This document shows, one piece after another, positions 13,401 to 21,956 of a DNA stretch of 64,000 nt. A model generated the notes under the pieces. That model was given only the letters and a program-made list of their open reading frames with translations, made no database searches and had not been told where the DNA came from. The position numbers were made by a program, and so were the translations under genes. How positions within the stretch are numbered: position 1 is the first letter of the stretch; each line of letters opens with the position of its first letter. The DNA lies in the NCBI GenBank assembly GCA_020002185.1, contig CM034543.1, forward strand, positions 29,368,572 to 29,432,571. Direction: 5' to 3'. Source of the DNA: Paraescarpia echinospica (Eukaryota; Annelida; Polychaeta; Sabellida; Siboglinidae).

Positions 13401-16400
13401 AATAACAGTAGAGTATGGCAAATCAGTCAAATTTAATAATGGTATACTGCCAAATAAATCTCTAAACGTAATCGTATATTGACAAATAAAGTGCATATCA
13501 GGTGGCATTTTTTATCAAATAAATAACAGCAGCGTTCGAATTAGCACTTGTCCGTTTGTCCGGGACAAGTGATTTTTGGCCCGAACAAGTAAAATTACTC
13601 TACATGGTTATCCGATGGACAAGTGAAAATTTACAGTAAATAGTGACGCATGCAACATTGCAAACTTTTTATTTGAGGAAATTCAAACGTAAATGAAGTT
13701 CGCTAGCAATCGCGCACGTTGCAATCTTGTTAGTGTGTCGGCGTCTTGTCGTTCCGCCGCCAGTGTGTTGTACTTGAGCGTTCGACCAAGTTTAGTGCCT
13801 GCATTAACAGGGTCATCCGCTGAGCGCACCGACCTAGCTCTGTCACATGCGTAGGACAGACTCCGCATCAGCCATCGTTAATCGAGGCTGTATTTCATAA
13901 AATCGTAAATCGTTCAGTTTGGCCGACGTACAACATGCTTCCACCCACGGATCATATCTGACGAACTTTGGAAATAATAGACTTTGTATCGCTACCTGCT
14001 ATTTGAATAATTATAGTGTTAACCATTATTACGCCTAACCCACACGGACTCGGCAGTCTTCCAAGTCATCGAACGTCGTTAGCCGATCCAGTCCCAAATC
14101 GGTAAAAATTTTCAAAACTTGTAACTGGCTCTCCGGTAAATCTATGGTGATGGTTGATAAACGGAATATTAATGAAATTTCAGAAGTGTTGTGTCTATGT
14201 AACATTTATTCTAACCATAAATTGCGAGTTTTTGAAGCCAAATTTTATGCAAGACGCGCGGCCGGGGTGCCAACCGCCGTTGACATGTCGACTTCCGCCA
14301 ACTACGGCAGTCTGTGCGCGGCAGCGACGTTACGTCGTAACTAAATCTATAAATTATATTCCGCCTGGTAGATGTAATTCGGGCACCGTTAAAACTGTTT
14401 ATACATCATTGAAATGGTAATATAAAATTAAAAAAAAATATGCATTTGTTTGCTCGTGATCAATTGAATATTATCTTCGTTTGTAAAATACAGAACTTTG
14501 TTAATATTGAAGTTCATAGAGATTGAAAAAAATAATATCAGATTATATTAGTTTATTATAATTTTTTTTTTATTTCCTGGCTTTGCATTGGTCGTGTTCC
14601 TGATGGTTGAGTGGTATCATCAATGACAAACTGACGCCAAAATTTTACAGCAGTGTTATATGTTTTATATATATATATATATATTATATTAAACAAAAAC
14701 AGTTTTTGCAACATTATAACAAATAGGAAGGAAAACAATTGTCTCATTCCTATCATCGTAATAATTATTTATTATTAATAAAAGCGTTCATATCAGCATC
14801 ACTAAAATATTGGTAGACATCATGTAACGTGTCTACTTTTAATATTCGTAATGAATATATATATATATAGTAATGATAATGGACCGAACAAAATTGTTGC
14901 AAATATAATTTTGCAATTTCAAATTTTGCAGATTAAATCAAATTGTGTCTTTGATCACAAGTCACTCAGATGTACATGCAATGAAACAGAAGGAACATTG
15001 TTTTTTTTTCTGAAGCTTCGAATCCCCTTGACAACCACTCGGACAAGTGAACATTTTGGCGGACAAGTAGATTTCAAAACTTACTTGTCCGGCCTTTTAG
15101 GCTGACTTTTCCTATTTTGGAATTTCAGGATGGCAGTGAATTCTGCCTTTGCACTGTCACATTCCTGGCCAGTGAACCACTTCTGTGCCACCAGGAAGGT
15201 CGGAATTTATGACATCTTGGTGAGGCATATGTTTGCTGGTGGTACACCATCTCTCTTGGATCCAGACATGATAGATTTCGCACCATAGACTTGGTGATTG
15301 GTGACTTGTCCATGATTGAGGACACCACTGCCGGCAGGAAGCTCTTGGATCCTTGGCGGAACGAGTACACTTCCCCCTCCGACATCCCCACACTCTGAAG
15401 CCGGGTCTTGACGTCAAAGTCAACATCAACCTTCTTGGCAGAGATGAGGTTCCCCTTGTCGTACACATCAATTGCCCAGAGCACAACCTCGCTGGTCACT
15501 GGTTACCCTCTTGCCAACAAATTACCACTCCCGGATGACTCTGGAGTTCACTTGGAAAACATCTTAGAAAAAACTTGAATCTCCCATATCCATTGTCAAA
15601 GAAAGCTGGATCGCACTGATCGGCATTTCACCTGACACTACGCGACAACTAAACAAAATTTCGGCTGACTTTCAGCTGACTCAGAGCATTTTAGGCTGAC
15701 TTTCGCCGACCAATTTTTGTGGCCGACTTTTGCTGACCGCTGGCCACCCTGAATAAGCGTACTAGGACGTTTATTAGGCACACAAGAGTAAGAATGTTGC
15801 TTTACCTGTCCAGCGCCTGTTCCAGCTGACAGTGGGACGCGTATGCTATTGACTGTGGACCACACGTACTTGTTAACTTGGCGGACACATAGAGGATGAA
15901 GTCAGTGTCTACCCCAGCTCCATCATTCCCCTCCTTCCGACCCTGCCCTCCGACCATCTCGTAGCAACCCTAACCAGCACAACAAGAACGTTTGTCTGAA
16001 CCTGTGTGTGACTAGTGCAATATTCATTGCAATAGTTTTTCTTCTTTATATTTGGCAGCCACCATCCATTAAGCAGAGTTTACCTCCTTTGTTACAAATT
16101 GCTTAATTTAAAACTGACTGTTTGTATATTTAGTAGGTGTGTAATATCTGGATGTACGGGGTATATACATTTGTCTTATAGTGATGATGTACTAATTTTA
16201 CAAGGTATTTTTATCTTCAGTTAAATAATCACTGAAATAAATTCATAGGGTGGATCCTACAACAGCGATTATAATTAGACCCTTACGGCTCTCTATTTCT
16301 CAACCATACATTATATACTTATAATTTTGGTTTTTTCATGTCTTCTCAATTGCAATATACAGTAAACCTCGCCTAAGTTGGATTCGCCTAAGTTGGATCT

Positions 16401-19400
16401 TCACTCAACTAGGACAGGATTCAAAGGAACGGTTGATTTGTAATGTATTTCCCATAGAAATCATCGTCTAAGTCGGATTATGTAAGTTGGATCTTCACCT
16501 AACTCGGAATAACTGAGTCGGTCCATTTGATCCGAGATAATGTGTTTTTCCTCACCTAAGTCGGATCGCAGTATTCAACAAAATCACGTGGTTGTTTGGA
16601 GTATCTGTGCCAGATGAACTAAAAAGTGAAACAGCTATTCTAAACCAATAATCCAGACAGCCACATCAACGTACGTAACATCTTCACTCATCTAATATAA
16701 CTAACATCATCAAACCAATGGACCCTGGTATAGCCAAGAACATGACGTTCCATTACCAGTACATCCTAGCCACCAGAAGACTAGAGGCATCAGAAGGAAT
16801 CGCATCATTTTCTCAAGAAATTTAGCTATGTTGGGCGTTGTCATTGCCCTGAAACCAGCATGGAACAAACTGAAATCGGATACACTTCTAAACTCCTACA
16901 AAAACGGGATTCGTCTAAGATGTTGAGTGTCAAGACGAGGATGAAAACGAAGCCGCTCCTTCGTTCAGACACGTACGGAATATGCTCCACAAGATTTATG
17001 GAGATGTTGTTTACCCAATGGATGATTGTGTTGGCGTGGACGAGACAGAAACATTGGCTACTCCAAATAATGAGCAGATCATTGAAACCGTACAACACCC
17101 CGATGCAGATGGTTGGTTTAGTGATGATGAGGGCGACGAAGTCTCTGTGTCTGAAGATAAGATAACAAAACTCAGTAGCACACATGCTGCATTATGGACA
17201 CTAATTAAGACACTCTAGTTCGATGCTCATGAAACTAGAGTTGACCGACAAGTAGAGGCCATTATCATGAGGTAGTCGCAACAAAGATTTACGCAGCGCA
17301 AGATGACTGACATTTATAATCAGTAATAATTATTAAGCTACAACCTTCGTGCCAAAATGAAGCACAAAACTGTTCTAATTCTGCATAATGTTGTATGTTG
17401 TTTGTGGACATCAACATATGTAGAATTACCGCAGTATCCAGTCACCTTCAAGCGTTATTCACAGTTACCCAAGGGCTTTTAGAGGGTTGCCTTTGGGCGC
17501 TGGGATATGTCATCTTCGGCTAAGTCAGATTTTCGCGTAACTCGGATTAAATCACTTGGTCCGATTGAATCCGACTTAGGCGAGGTTTACTGTATTGTAT
17601 GGTTTTTGTAATGATTATTCTGTTATACTGTGTATTTTGGGACAAATAAATATTTCCTGTTCCTATTTCTGCTTGGAGATAGTTGTATTACTAATTCAAT
17701 ACTAATGCGATAATGTTGTGAGCGTTGTGATGGTATCGTGATAGTCTCATGATAGTCTCACGATAGTATCATGAATCATGATAGTGGGAGTAGTGAACCA
17801 TGTCTCTGATCACTGCTTGTGGGTCAGTCATTGACATCTTACTGTGAGGTGTTCTGCTGGAATTTTCACAATACCACACATTGGTGATGTGGTACATCCT
17901 CTTGTGCAGTAGGGGATCGGGTTGTTGCCAATGTAAGTGACGCTCCAATTATTGCAGGGCCTGAAATGATACCATCTCCACATTTGAAGTCATGCCCTTC
18001 AGTTTCCGTGCGGTGTGATGAAATATTGTGAAATGATTTGCTCCGAAGAGCTAAGCTCCCCACAAATAGTTCTGCTCTTTGTTATCACAAAACTAGGTAC
18101 AATTTGCAGTTACTTAAGGTTACGCAAATGTTCAATTCTAAAACAAATACAACATGAACATCATCCAAGAAGATAAAAAAGATGCAGACAGAAATATAAT
18201 AACGCACAGCTAGTGGCTATAGCATACGCCATTAATAAAATGTTCTCACACACAATCAATCTTAATTTCCAAATTAATCACCTGGCAAAATAGCTTAAGT
18301 GGCCAGCACTGTCAGGTTTGGTGCACTCTGAACAGAAAGACTAGCTAATTATGCCTACTAGCTAACTCCCACCTGTGTAGCAATAAACCAGTGGCAGCAA
18401 TTGGCATGGTTACAGTATGTACAGCTTTAACCCTGTCCCATGACCATTTAATTACTGCTGTCTCCAATCATGGCATTGCATGCAGCAGATAGTAATTTTA
18501 ACTTAGCTCAAGTGGCTCCACCTGGGGAGAGGCTGACAACTCATGAAACAAAGTTACCTTTGTTTTTTTATATATCACATCAGGGTGCTCTTCAAATACA
18601 TCACCAATTGGTAGATCAGAGGCCAATGATCGGAGGAACCAAATGACCAGAAACAGGCAAGTGAACCTCAGTACACGAGAGGAGTGTATTAATATATAGA
18701 TAATAAAAGCAAATGCACACACAAAAAGATGTTATAATAACAACCTGAACAGTTTGATGAGTGTCTTCACACTGCGAACTTTCAGAGTTTTCTTAAAGTA
18801 TTCCACAGCCTTTTTAATGAATACGTTCTGCAAAAAAACAATAACCAGGTACCTGAGAACATAACAAGCATAAACTCTAAAATAAAATAATGCTAATATA
18901 TGTACATGCCATGCAATACAGTGACACAGGTATGTTAAGTTTATGTCAGTAAATTAAATCGGTAAATAACTGTTCTCAATTCTACAGAGTATCTAAAAGT
19001 ATGACAAAATATTCTAGATGTGTATTGCGATTAATGGTCCTTACTTCATCACAAGAGAAGATGGATTGGTTCTTCACAGAATAAACACTGTGCAAATCTT
19101 GAAGTACAAATTATAAATAACAAGAAAACATTTCTTACTTAGCGTTTATTATTGCACTGGACTGAATAGATAAATATCTGGCTAGGGATCATCTCAGATC
19201 ATTGATGTCAGATAACAGATAAAATTACTTTCATCTGATCTCAGCCCCCCACCCCCTCCACAGACAAAAGTTTGTAAATATCAATATATTTACAGTGTCA
19301 GTCCGAATCGTAAACTATTTACAGTGTCAGTCCGATGCTCAAACGAAAGTAATTTCGTTTGATATCGGACATCAATGTTCTGAGATTATCCCTTAATGGT

Positions 19401-21316
19401 TCACATATATACTGTTACATGTTTAAATTATATACATGATCAAGCCAAAATATTAGTTCTTGCCTGGATGACATCTTTCAAGGCTGTACTCAGACTTGGA
19501 ATAGTATCAGGGTCGTAATAGACATGCATCCGCATCTTCTGGTTGATATGACGCTTTCTCACTTCACTCGATGGCTCGCCCAAATAGGTGTAATAAATCT
19601 GTATCAACAGAAAGGAGTATACATTACACCACACCTCATATGTCAAAGGGAAGGTCAAAATATTCTCTACGTTTGCATGCAAACGTGCAGTTCACAACTC
19701 ACCACTTTCTGCACTGCTACTTGCAACATTTATGAATGGAGGTCCACATAGGGGACTTGGACTAGACATTAAATTGTATTACGGACATCTAAGTCATAAT
19801 GAAGGTAATCATTTACATAAATGATAAATGCCAAAATGGCCCAAAGGGAGGCGGATGCTTCGGCCCAAAACGTGTTCTGACCATGGGCCAAACCATCCGT
19901 TTTATGAATTGGTGAAGCATGACTCACGTGGGCAGAATCAACCATTTGTGTAACCGGTGCAAACGGGTCTCTGACTTGCGATATGTGTATTGTGCAGTCT
20001 AATTGTTATTCTGTCTAGCGTATTCTTACTACGGACTTGTAACTATTTCGAATTGCATCTTACGTATATTCTAACTAGGAAACGTTTGTCATATAATAAC
20101 AACCGTGAATTATTAATTCTTGTATTGTAAGTAACACCCGGATAATAGTTATGATGCTTTGCAACATACAAACAAATATCACACATACAAGCAGTCCAGG
20201 TAAGAGTGCGAGTTCAAACAAACAAACAAACAATAAAGACATGGTAGGTAATTTATTGTGAAACATCCGAGCCAAACCATCCGTCTGCGTGGGCCGAACA
20301 CATCGTGGGCCGAACCATCCGGGACTTGGCCCAAACTAGGTTCATCCTACTGACCCAAGTCCCAAACCTCTGCTTCAACCCAGGGAGTGCCGGCGGATGC
20401 TGCTAATAATTTAATGAAAGCCTGTCTACAAAAGACATTTTTGAAAGTCCCGAATGACTACTTTACATATCCATAGTCACCTATTCGGTTTCTGCCCTAT
20501 CTGAGTTTTTGCCTCATTACCATTATTATATAGCTGATCTCATATTAAATACATCTTTAGTCAGATATATCAGACACAATGAGCAAAGGATGTCTACAAA
20601 CTTGCAACAAAGTTATTTGTCTCAAATTAAAACGAGGCAAGCATATTTTTGACAGATATTTCGATAGCGAACGCAGACCACGTGACTACAGTGCACCATA
20701 TCGGTGACGGTAATATAAACAACCGTAATATTAAAATTTATTGAACGAAATTGTAAGCAACTATTCACCCTAATCACCACAGAAAAGTTAACGAACAGCC
20801 CGTGGAGTTTATACAGTGAATGCACTGCGATTTGTCGCACAGTGATGATTTTGAACAATCATTGTCGGGAACAATGTCAGTTGAGATGCATTGTCTGTCG
20901 TGACATGTCGTGGTGTCAAATCAAACCTTTAATTAAAAGCAACGACAATGTATTCTACATATTAGTCTAAAAAATAATAAAATATTAGCACGAGCCGACG
21001 CGGCGACGGATCCATCACCCGTCCAATGGCAATGGCCATATCAATCATATGATCATGATGGCGGGGCTCATTAATTCTTTACAGGTGTATAGGGTTCAAT
21101 GGATAGTACAGAGCCTGCCTTATTAACATCCTGGACGTGATGATGACATTCTGGCCCTATTTCTTGGGCTTGAAGTTGAAGTTGGTTACGTTGGTCTTGA
21201 ATGACTTCATCATTATGAATATCATGAAGTTTATGATCTTTCTTGACACCCAAGTGCATTCCGGCAGAAATATTCACAAGGAAAATTAAACCGATAATGC
21301 AACCAACCGACCACAT
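4332..21316 (-). CDS. LMLN: Leishmanolysin-like (invadolysin, M8) metalloprotease gene, 5' ten exons, incomplete at the left edge
   Basis: Ten exons on the minus strand join in consistent phase into about 393 residues: 21119-21316, 19464-19598, 18745-18827, 17843-17960, 15806-15969, 12280-12391, 10622-10713, 5166-5256, 4726-4833 and 4332-4408. In order they give a signal peptide, a prodomain with one Cys (CHHH), Cys-rich segments, the zinc helix HEIIHALGF (exons 6-7), the third zinc ligand in RRHFGC (exon 9) and the region after it. The third His lies 69 residues after the second, close to the 66 of leishmanolysin. Family members are secreted or membrane-anchored metzincins that cleave proteins; animal invadolysins are linked to cell migration, mitosis and lipid droplets. 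Vertebrate homologues are about 650 residues, so roughly the last 40% lies off the window. The Met-turn Met is Leu here. Introns run from 317 bp to 5.4 kb and carry most of the local transposons. The family call is firm; exact ends of exon 1 are not. Confidence 0.9.
4726..4833 (-). CDS. LMLN: LMLN exon 9: third zinc-ligand His
   Basis: This 108-bp, phase 0-0 exon has acceptor ACGTTGTAG and donor GAG|GTATCT. It encodes 36 residues beginning REVRRHFGC and containing the family-diagnostic [18 protein letters not shown]. The His of RRHFGC corresponds to the third zinc ligand of leishmanolysin-type metzincins, and the adjacent Cys is conserved in the family. It follows exon 8 after a 332-bp intron and precedes exon 10 after 317 bp. 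Confidence 0.93.
5166..5256 (-). CDS. LMLN: LMLN exon 8
   Basis: Acceptor GATGTCTTTGCAG and a consensus donor GTG|GTAAGT flank 91 bp that enter in phase 2 and leave in phase 0. The peptide runs [18 protein letters not shown] then [12 protein letters not shown]. It matches the family pattern of a QWSDK-like segment followed, one helix later, by (L/I)VTPxVV just before the third zinc ligand exon. NIT is a possible N-glycosylation site. The exon is too short and start-less to show up as an ATG ORF. Confidence 0.88.
5510..6780. repeat. Minisatellite, 31 units of 41 bp
   Basis: The unit GGTATCAGTGTCTTCAGTGC / AAGTCCATGTGTTGTGAAGTT repeats head to tail. The span of 1,271 bp is exactly 31 x 41, with no indel. 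Units differ by a few recurrent substitutions (AAGTCAATG, AAGACCATG, GCGAGTCC) and one unit near 6411-6425 has a local change, CAGTTACTTC. The array lies in the largest intron of the LMLN gene. Confidence 0.97.
6781..7225. other. AT-rich intron sequence, nothing recognised
   Basis: Low-complexity A/T-rich sequence between the 41-bp minisatellite and a LINE 3' end, in the LMLN intron between exons 7 and 8. No gene or repeat family could be supported. Confidence 0.4.
7226..8222 (-). pseudogene. 5'-truncated LINE (RTE-like) reverse transcriptase, 3' half
   Basis: On the minus strand from 8222 the frame reads [18 protein letters not shown], a TGA stop near 8045, then [19 protein letters not shown] with the reverse transcriptase FADD catalytic box, and [21 protein letters not shown] and [10 protein letters not shown], all hallmarks of the thumb and C-terminal region of non-LTR reverse transcriptases. 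The frame then breaks near 7476, with remnants down to about 7250, and the element ends in a (TAAG/TAAT)n tail at 7226-7245. The endonuclease and N-terminal RT motifs are missing. The clade (RTE versus a related lineage) is a judgement from motif wording only. It lies in sense orientation within the LMLN intron. Confidence 0.85.
8265..9793 (+). mobile_element. hAT-like non-autonomous DNA transposon, copy 2
   Basis: Same family and orientation as the element at 1548. It starts CAGCGTTCGAAATAGC and ends CTATCGCTG, and is flanked by the 5-bp direct repeat ATTAG (8260-8264 and 9794-9798). ACTTGTCC/GGACAAGT arrays are present at both ends; one right-end site is mutated to GAACAAGT. At 1,529 bp it is shorter than copy 1. 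No transposase is encoded. It is inserted between two LINE 3' ends in the LMLN intron. Confidence 0.78.
9799..10430 (-). pseudogene. CR1/L2-like LINE, extreme 3' end
   Basis: The minus strand encodes the last part of a non-LTR reverse transcriptase [21 protein letters not shown], then, after a +1 frame change near 10225, [18 protein letters not shown] and a stop. The 3' UTR contains AAGCGCCTTTGGACAGG and TGGTGCAATATAAATAA and ends in a (TTA)n-rich tail near 9799-9840, as is typical of CR1/L2-type elements. The rest of the element is absent. Confidence 0.78.
10622..10713 (-). CDS. LMLN: LMLN exon 7
   Basis: Acceptor TTGTTTGTTGACAG and consensus donor GC|GTAAGT bound 92 bp (phase 0 in, 2 out). 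It encodes [19 protein letters not shown] then [11 protein letters not shown] plus a split Ala codon. The GF directly after HEIIHAL of exon 6 completes the HExxHxxGF zinc helix of M8 peptidases, and [10 protein letters not shown] is the next conserved block of the family. Confidence 0.94.
10808..10979. mobile_element. Short pogo/Tc1-like MITE
   Basis: This 172-bp element has imperfect inverted ends, CAGTGGAACCGCACTATTAA and (complement) CAGTGGACCCTCGCCTTAAG, both leading into GGTCACC, and is flanked by TA on each side. The interior carries inner inverted GGTGACC motifs. It has no coding capacity. A related, more damaged copy is at 39861. It sits in the LMLN intron between exons 6 and 7. Confidence 0.7.
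11333..11615. repeat. Three tandem copies of a 92-bp repeat
   Basis: The string ATGAAAATGTTCATCAAG begins at 11340, 11432 and 11524, giving a 92-bp period. Units contain ACACAACTATGACGTTCAAA and differ at a few positions (for example GACGTTTCG versus GATGTTTCA). The array is intronic (LMLN, exons 6-7). Confidence 0.9.
12280..12391 (-). CDS. LMLN: LMLN exon 6: zinc-binding HExxH helix
   Basis: Acceptor TTTCTTGTTCTGTTTTAG and donor CTG|GTATGT flank 112 bp (phase 2 in, 0 out). The exon encodes [17 protein letters not shown] followed by [20 protein letters not shown]. The block (P)xAGYxNxCP plus xVKHExxHAL is diagnostic of leishmanolysin-like peptidases. HEIIH supplies two zinc ligands and the catalytic Glu, all intact. 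The first base completes the Arg codon begun in exon 5. Confidence 0.96.
12911..13455. repeat. Minisatellite, about 10 units of 52 bp
   Basis: The unit contains GTGCCAAATAACAGTAGAG and TATGGCAAATCGGTCAAA and repeats every 52 bp, with minor changes (GTATACTGCC for GTATAGTGCC, one TTCCAAATAAC). It lies in the LMLN intron between exons 5 and 6, just 5' (plus strand) of a hAT-like element. Confidence 0.95.
13530..15092 (+). mobile_element. hAT-like non-autonomous DNA transposon, copy 3 (right end truncated)
   Basis: It starts CAGCGTTCGAATTAGC with the same ACTTGTCC/GGACAAGT array as the elements at 1548 and 8265, and shares their interior, including an AT microsatellite. The right end stops within the last array at ACTTGTCCGG, about 40 bp short of the expected terminus, so no target-site duplication can be read. 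It lies in the LMLN intron between exons 5 and 6. Confidence 0.75.
15110..15505 (-). pseudogene. hAT-transposase-like fragment
   Basis: The minus strand keeps an open frame from about 15499 with [35 protein letters not shown] and [19 protein letters not shown]. After a frameshift the protein continues in another frame as [20 protein letters not shown], with a stop nearby. The block (I/V)VRN(L/A)SCL(D/N)Px(L/E)M followed by a conserved CxxxxxxxLVxAKxxxxxxCD is familiar from hAT-related transposase-like proteins of invertebrates, but I am recalling wording, not a database match. It begins about 20 bp beyond copy 3 and lies on the opposite strand. Confidence 0.45.
15806..15969 (-). CDS. LMLN: LMLN exon 5
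   Basis: Acceptor TTGTTGTGCTGGTTAG and donor GACAG|GTAAAG bound 164 bp (phase 0 in, 2 out). It starts [20 protein letters not shown] and continues [19 protein letters not shown] then [15 protein letters not shown]. The ADFxLYVxAxxTxxC...AYAxxCQxExxxDRP block is conserved in leishmanolysin-like proteins and precedes the AGY-xN-xCP segment of exon 6. Confidence 0.93.
16360..17592 (+). mobile_element. Tigger/pogo-type DNA transposon, internally deleted
   Basis: The 1,233-bp element is bounded by inverted repeats beginning CAGTAAACCTCGCCTAAGT at both ends and flanked by TA (16358-16359 and 17593-17594), the expected target duplication of Tc1/mariner-pogo elements. Near the ends the motif CTAAGTTGGAT or CTAAGTCGGAT is repeated several times. 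The interior keeps only the 3' part of a degraded transposase gene. It lies in the LMLN intron between exons 4 and 5. Confidence 0.9.
16690..17325 (+). pseudogene. Degraded Tigger/Jerky-like transposase C-terminal region
   Basis: Frames on the plus strand read [19 protein letters not shown] near 16712 (compare the (L/I)QP(L/M)DQGxIxxFKxxY block of pogo transposases), [18 protein letters not shown] near 16849, and then, after frame changes, an acidic segment with [20 protein letters not shown] and finally RKMTDIY, resembling the Jerky/Tigger C-terminus. Stops and frameshifts separate the pieces. The DNA-binding domain and the first catalytic Asp region are absent. Confidence 0.7.
17843..17960 (-). 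CDS. LMLN: LMLN exon 4: Cys-rich segment
   Basis: Acceptor GTATCATTTCAG and donor ACA|GTAAGA bound 118 bp (phase 2 in, 0 out). Its product is [20 protein letters not shown] then [19 protein letters not shown]. Animal homologues have C...NDPxxYCxxxCxxxxxCGPxxxPxEHL here. The first base completes the Arg codon begun in exon 3. The real frame is not the longest ORF in this stretch. Confidence 0.92.
18745..18827 (-). CDS. LMLN: LMLN exon 3
   Basis: Acceptor TTGTTTTTTTGCAG and donor AG|GTTGTT (weak beyond GT) bound 83 bp (phase 0 in, 2 out). It encodes [19 protein letters not shown] then VKTLIKLF plus a split Arg codon, matching the family's xxxxAxxYxxxxLxVR segment that precedes the Cys-rich region. 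Confidence 0.85.
19195..19392. mobile_element. Harbinger-like MITE, copy a
   Basis: Inverted ends GGGATCATCTCAGATC...  and (complement) GGGATAATCTCAGAACATTG bound 198 bp, with CTA on the left and TTA on the right. Both arms run on into GATGTC / GACATC. A better preserved relative at 56512 has TTA on both sides. A 3-bp TWA-type duplication and GGG ends suit PIF/Harbinger-derived MITEs. Located in LMLN intron 2. Confidence 0.65.
19464..19598 (-). CDS. LMLN: LMLN exon 2
   Basis: Acceptor CTGTTGATACAG precedes 135 bp, phase 0-0, ending GTC ATC CAG with a GC donor (CAG|GCAAGA). It encodes [20 protein letters not shown] and [20 protein letters not shown] followed by KDVIQ. The (R/K)xxPxRIHxxYDxS-like motif is the start of the conserved N-terminal domain in this family. 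KR before the motif could be a processing site, but that is only a possibility. Confidence 0.82.
19835..20345. mobile_element. Possible MITE with CGGATG-CTTCGGCCCA subterminal repeats
   Basis: The left end has GGCGGATGCTTCGGCCCA and the right end, complemented, has CCGGATGGTTCGGCCCA, each preceded by a GGCCCAA-like string, so the ends are inverted. Additional copies of the motif GGGCCRAACCATCCG stand inside each end (near 19890, 20270, 20290 and 20308). The ~400-bp middle is AT-rich and non-coding. The exact termini and target duplication were not resolved. Located in LMLN intron 1. Confidence 0.5.
21119..21316 (-). CDS. LMLN: LMLN exon 1: signal peptide and prodomain
   Basis: The start ATG at 21316 (context ATTGCCATGTGG) opens [19 protein letters not shown], a plausible signal peptide, followed by a charged prodomain and [11 protein letters not shown]. 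The single prodomain Cys in CHHH matches the CxHH motif of homologues and is a candidate cysteine switch. I placed the 3' end at AAG|GCAGGC (a GC donor), because this gives the same Cys-to-exon-2 spacing as the human protein. GAT|GTTAAT (21128) or TCT|GTACTA (21110) would also keep phase 0. The open frame itself continues to 21071. Confidence 0.75.
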
Positions 21317-21664
21317 GGCAATGGTGTTTTAGTTTGTCATGCGGATACTATAAAACATGCCACCACGATGTTGCAGGCATGACATGTGTTTGTGTTTGAA
21401 ATTTAAACTGAAAGAAAAAAAATTGCCTGGTGTCATGGCGCGCGTTTGTTTCCCTCATACAGTGGCGCTCCCACGTGGATTGTGTCAACATTATAAATTA
21501 TTCCACGGCGAAGAACTCACTAGGTGGCTCTCAGCGGGTCACTCGTTCTACTCTGGCTACTGCTAGTAAATATATATAGTAGCTCTGCGCATCAGAAGAT
21601 TGTTTGCTTATTTAGGATCAACAATATTAAAACAAATTGTGTCCCATGGGTACAAAACGTGCTA

Positions 21665-21667
<3 letters not shown>

Positions 21668-21753
<86 letters not shown>
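21668..21753. repeat. (CA)n microsatellite
   Basis: An uninterrupted run of about 42 CA dinucleotides, ending in ACACGTGTG. It lies upstream of LMLN exon 1. Confidence 0.98.
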
Positions 21754-21756
<3 letters not shown>

Positions 21757-21956
21757 TGTAACAATATCCCAATATCATTGAATGATTAAATGTAAACCAC
21801 CAGGTGGAGACTCTGTCTCGAGCCTACGTTGTGAGCTTCCACATCTGAGTTGTGAGTAAACTATGCGTTCAAGTAGTCGGTACTAGATAGATAGATAACT
21901 CTAGTTATTGTAAAAATGTTTTTGTTACATCAAGTTTAAAGTGTGTTGTCTTAAGT

